Below the pieces are notes generated by a model, which made no database searches, was not told the DNA's origin, and worked only from the letters and a program-made list of their open reading frames with translations. 64,000 nt of DNA, from positions 2,575 through 66,574 of the forward strand of contig JANPYM010000022.1 in the NCBI GenBank assembly GCA_025890175.1, read 5' to 3'. Positions 57,480 to 64,000 of this stretch are shown here, one piece after another (within the stretch, counting starts at the first letter, position 1; the number at the start of each line of letters is the position of its first letter). Origin of the DNA: Ciborinia camelliae. Lineage: Eukaryota > Ascomycota > Leotiomycetes > Helotiales > Sclerotiniaceae. Position numbers and translations under genes: made by a program.

Positions 57480-58058
57480 TTGTTTATATACGGGAATTCA
57501 ATCTAGAAATGAGAAATATTGGGAATATAAAATGGGAGATGTTGAAGAGAGGATCAATAAGCAAGATGGTTGTTTGACCCTCGTTGGGTCATTCCAATTC
57601 TCGAGCGGATTTTAGGGTTGTTTAAAACTCCGTTTCCGATGGATACGGAATTTCAGTCTCACCAAACATTCTTTATTGAATGTCCTTGCGTTGCGTCTAC
57701 AACCCCAGCTCTTGATATCAAAGGCACCAGTGTATTCGGAGCATAGTTCGATCATGCTGACAGTACGCATGTCTCACCTTTACATTTTGCAAAGGAAAAT
57801 GTCGTTACTTCCCTATGTTGTAGTCACTATCCACCGGCTAATATCTCCAATTAAACTCCAAGACATGGGTTACCCAGAAATTATTGTGCTGCAGTTATGA
57901 AATCAAATAAACTTTTCCATTGCAATCTACAAAAAAATACCATATACAGCTAACTCTAAGAAATCCACAATATGCCACCCCAACTCCAATGCACTTTAAT
58001 GCCATCAGCCTACAAAAGAAAAGCACGAATATATACAATCTAATCTATGTCTTCTTTA
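57480..58058. other. Intergenic: zinc-cluster promoter and midasin 3' side
   Basis: No gene. It contains the upstream region of the regulator and the end of the midasin transcript. Confidence 0.6.
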
Positions 58059-61000
58059 TCAACCGCTGCCAACAACCTCTCCAAACCACTGTCTCAATAC
58101 TCCCGCCAGCACACCCGGCAATTCTCCCACATCTCCAACCACAACATAATATCTAAATGGGAAAGTATCCAGATATCTCTCAATCTTCACCTCGCTTCTT
58201 CCTGTCATCTCATTCTTGACAAACTTCGCCTCTTTCAAGTCCAACACACTTTCTCCCTTCTTCTTGGTTCTCACATCATCCATAATCACAAATACCATCA
58301 GTATTCTTTCTTCCTCTGCTTCTCTCAATAGGCGACGAATATTATCGTGTTCAGAAGAACTACATACACCGTCTGAGATAATGAGAGAAATTTGCCAGAG
58401 ATCCGCGGGTGATGATGATGCCTTTTGTCTCGCAGTACGGAATAGTGTAATACTCTCGCGAATAAGTCGAGTAATATCCGTTCGAGATTGCTCGAATCCA
58501 AAATTCTCAAATATGACAGGTCCAGCCTCAGAACTGAAAGGTACATCGAATTCATGCGCTACCTTCACGTTCTCTCCAAATCCGACGACGCAGATCTCAC
58601 CAACCTCAAGCATAGCTAGGGATCTTGAAATCATAACCAATGTCTCCATGGCGAGACTTCCAGAACCGGATTCTCCCATAGATTTCGAGTCGTCGACAGC
58701 GAGCATAATTTGGTAAGAGCGCTTGGAGGGGATGCTACGACGCATCCAGATTTTGTCACGCTTAAATGAAGAAGCAATGTAAGGAATGATTCGCTTGATG
58801 TTGAGACGTTTACCGGTACGGAAATCACCTCGCATCTTAGTTGCCAAGGTGGGCGCGAGAATTAGTCGAAGTTGTTCGGTCAGAGAAAGGGAAAGTGGAC
58901 GTGTGATGGATTCGTAATGAGTCCATTGAGCACGAGCCTCAGCGGCAGACCGCACAGAAATAGTGGTAGTAGGATCGAGATGAGTGTTATCGAGCTGTGT
59001 ATCAACTTCCTCAACATCAGAATCCATATCCTCATTAGCCTGAGCATGAGTATTGTCATCCATGTCTTCATCCGTATTATTCTTGGCTTGATGAACGGAG
59101 GCACCTGCTCGACCTTCATACGCGCTAGAGGGTTCTTCTGGTTCTGGAGCATCATCCTCGAGGTCCATGATATTGTCTTCGTCGATGGAATCTTTCTCGG
59201 CCTCATCTGGCTGGAATATATCTGGCATATCCTTACTTTCAGAATCAACCGCCATAGACTCATCAAGAGCATGAGCTTGTTCTTCCGTAGCAGTGCCCAA
59301 GGCTTGAGTATCGGCTTCGGCGTCCTCATCTTGCAAATGTTGGAATTCATTGCTCTCTGTGCCCATGTCGATGTTTTGATCTTGGGTTTGGTCTTTCTGT
59401 TCGGTAGGCTCTCTGATTTGAGATTGTTGACGGTGCCACTTCTCGAGTGCATCTCCGAGTTTCTTGAATGGTTGAGCAGCAGAACTATCTTGAGTGTCGT
59501 CTTGGGCGTCTTGTGGCGCATCGCCTGCAGCTTGTCGACCCTTTTCACCATCCTCTGCAGCAGACTGTTTATTCTCAGATGAGTCGCCACCTTGACCACC
59601 ATCATCTCTCTGGGCCTTGCTATTAGAGTCGGCATTTTTATCGGCTTCGTTGTCATCCTGATCTTCTCCGACACCTTGAACATCACTTGGGACCGCATTT
59701 TCGGCATCGGCTGTTGCTTCATCATCACGATCACGCAATAATCCATCTTGATCTTCTGGCTGCTGTTCTTCTTCTGGCTCCTCCTCGGCTTTCTCCCCAG
59801 CTTCTTCCGTCTTATCACCCTCTTGATCTTTCTCTTCATCCAGATCAATAATGTCCATTTCATCGCCAATATCTTGATCTTCCTGACCATCGGCGTTCTC
59901 AGCATCGGCTTCCTCCTTGCCATCATTTGCAACCTCATCTGTTTCTTTGGTATCATCTTCCATATCTGGAAGATCATCCATTCCATCGTCCATTCCATCA
60001 TCACTTCCGTCACTCCCCTCTTTCTCTTCTCCATCCAATTGCATATCATCAGGCAATTCCAAGGCATCCCCTTCGTCAGCATGTGGATCATGTTTTTCCA
60101 CATCATCTTGTTGTTGAACCTCCTCACTTTGCTCCGCTCCAGTCATCTCTTCCTCTTCTTCTTCTCCCTCATCTCCCTCGTCACCCTCTCCAGCTTCTTT
60201 ATTATTTTCTTGGGCTGCGACTTGTTCATCTTTGGAAGCCTTTCCTTTTGAATCATCTCCTTCCTGATCTTTTTCGGCTTGCTCATTATCCCCATCCCAC
60301 ATCTTCTCATCCACTGCGTTTGGATCTAAATCATCCACATCTCCAGCCTCTTCATCCATCTCATCACCATCTTTCTCTTCATCAGAGCCTTCCTCATCTT
60401 CTCCTTTCTCCTCAGCCTCTCCCATTTCACCCTCCATTTCGCCATCTGCCATATCAACCGCATCTTGCTCGTCCTCAATATCTCCCCTCTCTTCTTTGTT
60501 TGGCTCTTGAGCCAATTCGTCAAGATCTTCATCCTCTCCAATATCTTTGCTTATATCCTCAGCACCTTCTCCATCGCCAAGTCCGGTTCCCCCCTCCAAC
60601 TTTTCGGTCTTGCCATCTTGAGCATCTTGTTTCTCCGATGGGGTACAGAAACCTTGAGATGCAATCTGTGTAAAAGTCTTTGCGAGAATGTATGAGGTCT
60701 TACATGTTGAACGATGTAGAGTAGCGTATCGAGCAATGCTTTCTTCCAATGTATTATAGTATTGTTGAATTATTGGAAGAGCGACTGCAAATATTGCACC
60801 TGCACCTCTGCTGATATTATCATCTACAAGGTTAAGATGTCGAAGGATATCAAAAGATTGCTTGATTTGTTGGGCAACATTTTCACAATGAAGAGCCTTG
60901 ATGCTGTTTGCGAGGGTAGTATCGCTCTTAATAAGCCAGCCTTGATCTTCAGTTGAGGTTGGAAGATCACCAATTGATTTGTGATATTTCTCCATTGCGG

Positions 61001-64000
61001 CTAGGATTGTATTGCAAACAGTAGACAGTTTCTGGTCGAGTTCTTCGAGAGGGGCTTGCGTAGAGATAGCTGCGACCGAAGATGAGTTGATAACGGTCCA
61101 AGGTAAGATCTGATCGATAATGAATCCAAGATCTGGACGCTGCTTGATGAGATTTCCCAAATCGATTGATAGTTGCTCAGTGGCATCATTGACAGCCATC
61201 TCGAGTTCTTGGCGCTGAGTCGACATGATTCCAGATGGCAAAATAGATGATGAGGACCATCTTGTCCGGAGATCAATCAATATATCTTTCCACGAGGATA
61301 AACTTTCCACCACTGATTTGGCATCAATCTTGCCAAGTTTTGCATGTGTGTTGACTAGCTCCAGTCCAACACCTAAGAGATTCGGCAACCACTGCAAAAG
61401 GTTTTCATGGTTAGAGTTTTTAGTAGTAGTCTTGATGTCATATATCTCTGGAGCCCAGAGTCCCTTCGCCATTTTAACAACGTCTTTAAATAAGTTTGCA
61501 GTTGTCATTGTATTCGAAAGTATGTTGCGCTGGCTCAAAAGAACCTGCAACAAGCCTTCCAAAAACCCTGTACTTCTAGCAACTTCAGCGCCACTTAGAT
61601 CATCGGAATGTTGCCTTGATGCCTCTCTTGCTCTTGGTGCAAGCTCCACTGTCTTATGGAAGTAGTACTCTATATCTTGAGAACCATTCGAGTTCGAGGG
61701 GATATAATCTGTATTTGCCAAAACAAGAGAGAGCGAGTCTTGCTTCGCAAGTGCATTGGCACCCAAATTATATTTGATTCCCATTTGACGAAGATCTTTC
61801 AATGTATCTGCAAACAGCTTTCGTTTTTGAGATTTGAGATGTTTAACAGTATCCTTGTTGTCTTCTGTGAGGATTGATGGGGTGGCTTTTTGTAACTCCG
61901 AAGTTGACGTGATGATGTTTTCCAGGAATGACTCAAGATAGCTCGACCCTTCCACTGTAGCCGTAGGTAATTGGCTCTTGTCTACCATCATACTGACAGT
62001 ATTAGATACGTTGATGAATCTCTTGGGTTTCTGTGACCAACTTGGAACCGTGGAAGCACATAACGCGAGAGCAGATTGATCGACAGTGGGAAATTGTGGT
62101 GGTGAAAGGTAACTTGTTCCAGCTTCGGTGGCAGTGATTTCGTCAGGAAGTCCTTGTTTGATCAGAGAATCCATGGGTTGGCCGAGAAGTGCTCGGTATT
62201 TCCGAACAATTTTGAAAAGTTTGTGGTGAGATCTCTTAGCACTGTCGCGTAAAGCAACAATATTTGTGTCTTTCCAGCTTGCAAGAAGTAGCACATCGCG
62301 CATGGCTTTCTCCAATGATACTCGACCCCTCTTCAAGCTATCCTCGACCGACTTTTCATACCGTGAATAAAGCGCTATGAAATTGGCCAGTGCGCTCGAA
62401 ATTATAGCCAGATTTGGATAATCCAATACCAGGAGATCAACATGTTTTTCTAATTGCTTCAGCAATTTAAGACGCTGCACATATTGACCCATGATAGCTG
62501 TTGAGAAATATGCCTGCAGATCCTGCAGAAGCTTTTGAGCATAAGCTTTCAGTTCTTCGACGGACTCGCATATTGATAGTGGACCAGCAATAATGACTTG
62601 GTATGCGACAAACCACCAGGATCTTGCATCGTCGTCGCATTGCTTGTTTTCCATGTCGAATAATTTTGCCCATGTCGACAATTCAAGACGGCGCCAGTTG
62701 ACTATGGTGGCAGTCAAACTGTCGTATAGAGTGAGTGCAGAATTGGCACGGCTCGCCCAACCACCAAACTGCCATTCGTGCATAAAGCCATGGACTTTCT
62801 CTACCTTAGTAATGATTTTCGCAAGTGGTTCTGTGTGACGGAATTGAAGCAATTCTTTGCATGAGACCATGACATCTTCAAGTGGTTGCATATGCGCAAT
62901 CTCGTCCACAGCTTGGAGCTCTCTGAATCTTGTTTGTACTTGATGGATCAAACTGACCAGCTTGCGAGTTTCTGGCAGATTTGCGTCTGTGTAAAAGTTG
63001 TAATTTTCAGGTACTGTAGCGGAAGAACTCAAAGCATCGATCTTATCACCTAACAGCAAAAGCGAGCCTGGAAGAAGAGCCTTGACCCTGTTCTGATCCC
63101 CAAATCCAGTTTCATTTCCTTGAAGCTTGCCCATATGGGTAGAAATGTGCTTTATTAAAGACATAATGCTTTCAGATGGCAACGCTCCACCCAGGAATAT
63201 ATCTCCATGCACGCGAGCTAGGGTGACGGCAATATCTCTGACATTTTGCTGCTGTGACGCAGCAACTGGTGCGCTTGGGTTTTCTTCATCATACGAAGGG
63301 AAAAGTTCGTTGAATTGTTCTTGATCAATCTCATCTTCGTCTTCGGCACTTCCACGGAATCTGTACAAACCCGACTTCGTTTCCCCCTCGAGGCGGTCGG
63401 ATTCGAGCTTTTTAGTCCATTGCTCGTAACACGAATGAATCGAAGTAAAAAGCGATTCTCTGGTCTGTGGATCTAATGAGTCGATAGACTCAATCGATGT
63501 AGTTGTAGCCATCAATGTCAAGTATTCTAATGGCTGACCAGATACAATCTCTTCGTCAATCGAGTCAGGGGTACCTCCCAAGAATGGCGTTGCTTTGCTG
63601 AGAGCCAAAGCCGCCTTGCTGTTGTTCGATGGGTCCTTTGATACGAGTGCCGCCATGTATAATCCAATTTGAAGGCAGCGGAGAATGTTGATAACAGGTG
63701 TAGTGAGATCGCTGTATGCGCGGAAACGTTCAGAGAGACGTCGTATAATTTGAAGGACGTTATTTTGGATAAGCTTAATTTCGTTCAAACTCTCTTGATC
63801 ATCGTTCATCAAATATTGATAGATTTTGGAGGCAATAGTAGGTGAGGGGAGAACAACTTTCAAGAGATTCTTGAATTCACCTTGAAGCTTGTCTAGCTCC
63901 GAGGTTTCCGGGCGATAAACTTGCTGTGATACTTCTGGAGGCTCACCAATCTCTACCATCTCGACCTCGATGAGTTGACAGCGGAGATTTGATTCTTGAC
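58059..64000 (-). CDS. MDN1: Midasin (MDN1/REA1), C-terminal part
   Basis: Midasin is a dynein-like AAA ATPase of nearly 5000 residues that strips assembly factors (Rsa4, Ytm1) from pre-60S particles in the nucleus. About 1980 residues are present; the frame is open through the right end of the window (the last codons read LRCQLIEVE before MVEIGEPP), so the AAA ring lies outside. The sequence shows a helical linker (about 1-1100), an Asp/Glu-rich tract (about 1120-1640, for example EEDEEGSDEEKDGDEMDEEA), and a C-terminal VWA/MIDAS domain with the metal site D-x-S-x-S in VDDSKSMGES (about 1751) and VGFGENVKVAHEFDVPFS. No intron is needed. The acidic tract creates long antisense frames that are not genes. 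Confidence 0.95.
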   Translation of the reverse strand, partial: QESNLRCQLIEVEMVEIGEPPEVSQQVYRPETSELDKLQGEFKNLLKVVLPSPTIASKIYQYLMNDDQESLNEIKLIQNNVLQIIRRLSERFRAYSDLTTPVINILRCLQIGLYMAALVSKDPSNNSKAALALSKATPFLGGTPDSIDEEIVSGQPLEYLTLMATTTSIESIDSLDPQTRESLFTSIHSCYEQWTKKLESDRLEGETKSGLYRFRGSAEDEDEIDQEQFNELFPSYDEENPSAPVAASQQQNVRDIAVTLARVHGDIFLGGALPSESIMSLIKHISTHMGKLQGNETGFGDQNRVKALLPGSLLLLGDKIDALSSSATVPENYNFYTDANLPETRKLVSLIHQVQTRFRELQAVDEIAHMQPLEDVMVSCKELLQFRHTEPLAKIITKVEKVHGFMHEWQFGGWASRANSALTLYDSLTATIVNWRRLELSTWAKLFDMENKQCDDDARSWWFVAYQVIIAGPLSICESVEELKAYAQKLLQDLQAYFSTAIMGQYVQRLKLLKQLEKHVDLLVLDYPNLAIISSALANFIALYSRYEKSVEDSLKRGRVSLEKAMRDVLLLASWKDTNIVALRDSAKRSHHKLFKIVRKYRALLGQPMDSLIKQGLPDEITATEAGTSYLSPPQFPTVDQSALALCASTVPSWSQKPKRFINVSNTVSMMVDKSQLPTATVEGSSYLESFLENIITSTSELQKATPSILTEDNKDTVKHLKSQKRKLFADTLKDLRQMGIKYNLGANALAKQDSLSLVLANTDYIPSNSNGSQDIEYYFHKTVELAPRAREASRQHSDDLSGAEVARSTGFLEGLLQVLLSQRNILSNTMTTANLFKDVVKMAKGLWAPEIYDIKTTTKNSNHENLLQWLPNLLGVGLELVNTHAKLGKIDAKSVVESLSSWKDILIDLRTRWSSSSILPSGIMSTQRQELEMAVNDATEQLSIDLGNLIKQRPDLGFIIDQILPWTVINSSSVAAISTQAPLEELDQKLSTVCNTILAAMEKYHKSIGDLPTSTEDQGWLIKSDTTLANSIKALHCENVAQQIKQSFDILRHLNLVDDNISRGAGAIFAVALPIIQQYYNTLEESIARYATLHRSTCKTSYILAKTFTQIASQGFCTPSEKQDAQDGKTEKLEGGTGLGDGEGAEDISKDIGEDEDLDELAQEPNKEERGDIEDEQDAVDMADGEMEGEMGEAEEKGEDEEGSDEEKDGDEMDEEAGDVDDLDPNAVDEKMWDGDNEQAEKDQEGDDSKGKASKDEQVAAQENNKEAGEGDEGDEGEEEEEEMTGAEQSEEVQQQDDVEKHDPHADEGDALELPDDMQLDGEEKEGSDGSDDGMDDGMDDLPDMEDDTKETDEVANDGKEEADAENADGQEDQDIGDEMDIIDLDEEKDQEGDKTEEAGEKAEEEPEEEQQPEDQDGLLRDRDDEATADAENAVPSDVQGVGEDQDDNEADKNADSNSKAQRDDGGQGGDSSENKQSAAEDGEKGRQAAGDAPQDAQDDTQDSSAAQPFKKLGDALEKWHRQQSQIREPTEQKDQTQDQNIDMGTESNEFQHLQDEDAEADTQALGTATEEQAHALDESMAVDSESKDMPDIFQPDEAEKDSIDEDNIMDLEDDAPEPEEPSSAYEGRAGASVHQAKNNTDEDMDDNTHAQANEDMDSDVEEVDTQLDNTHLDPTTTISVRSAAEARAQWTHYESITRPLSLSLTEQLRLILAPTLATKMRGDFRTGKRLNIKRIIPYIASSFKRDKIWMRRSIPSKRSYQIMLAVDDSKSMGESGSGSLAMETLVMISRSLAMLEVGEICVVGFGENVKVAHEFDVPFSSEAGPVIFENFGFEQSRTDITRLIRESITLFRTARQKASSSPADLWQISLIISDGVCSSSEHDNIRRLLREAEEERILMVFVIMDDVRTKKKGESVLDLKEAKFVKNEMTGRSEVKIERYLDTFPFRYYVVVGDVGELPGVLAGVLRQWFGEVVGSG

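Noticed and set aside
58880..60673. Long plus- and minus-strand frames overlapping the acidic tract of midasin
   Set aside because: They are read-throughs of a repetitive GAA/GAT-rich coding region in other frames; composition is extreme and no domain is present.

Overview
The window is nuclear DNA of a filamentous ascomycete. The best guess is a leotiomycete of the Sclerotiniaceae type, but the species cannot be fixed by eye. The signs are three HET-domain (heterokaryon incompatibility) genes, a Zn2Cys6 regulator, a DHA14-type MFS transporter, short GT-AG introns of about 45-90 bases, and sharply bounded AT-rich repeat islands whose copies differ by C-to-T and G-to-A changes. That pattern is the mark of repeat-induced point mutation (RIP).

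Layout. 1-6560 is an almost gene-free AT desert of decayed transposon pieces: a TA-flanked MITE, a solo LTR with a perfect 5-base target duplication, LTR-like direct repeats, and a RIP-altered copy of a repeat that is better preserved near 14 kb. 6.6-10.9 kb is gene-poor, with another LTR and a coding relic. 10.9-19.4 kb is an accessory block: two HET genes on either side of a 2.5-kb nested repeat island (terminal-inverted-repeat elements and a large inverted repeat), then a multi-pass membrane protein of unknown function. 19.4-26.9 kb is gene-poor. It holds a reconstructed three-exon microprotein gene, two MITE-like elements, interstitial telomere-like repeats, a 20-base perfect palindrome and a second copy of the coding relic from 9.1 kb.

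From 26.9 kb the window is mostly conserved genes: a USP4/11/15-type ubiquitin protease (minus), a BCS1-like AAA ATPase (minus), the mitochondrial DEAD-box helicase MRH4 (minus), a third HET gene (minus), a small two-helix membrane protein whose second intron contains the assembly gap (plus), NOC3 (minus), NIP7 (plus), an MFS transporter (plus), a Zn2Cys6 factor (minus) and the C-terminal part of midasin/MDN1 (minus, running off the right end).

How the genes work together. NOC3, NIP7 and MDN1 all act in assembly of the 60S ribosomal subunit. NOC3 and NIP7 are divergent and share a 227-base promoter. The zinc-cluster factor and the MFS transporter lie tail to tail and may form a regulator-exporter pair. 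The two HET genes and the adjacent membrane-protein gene may be an allorecognition-type module; this is inference.

Splice sites were read by eye. For every multi-exon gene given, reading phases were checked to agree across each intron. The first exon of the ubiquitin protease could not be resolved. No tRNA, rRNA or CRISPR array was seen.
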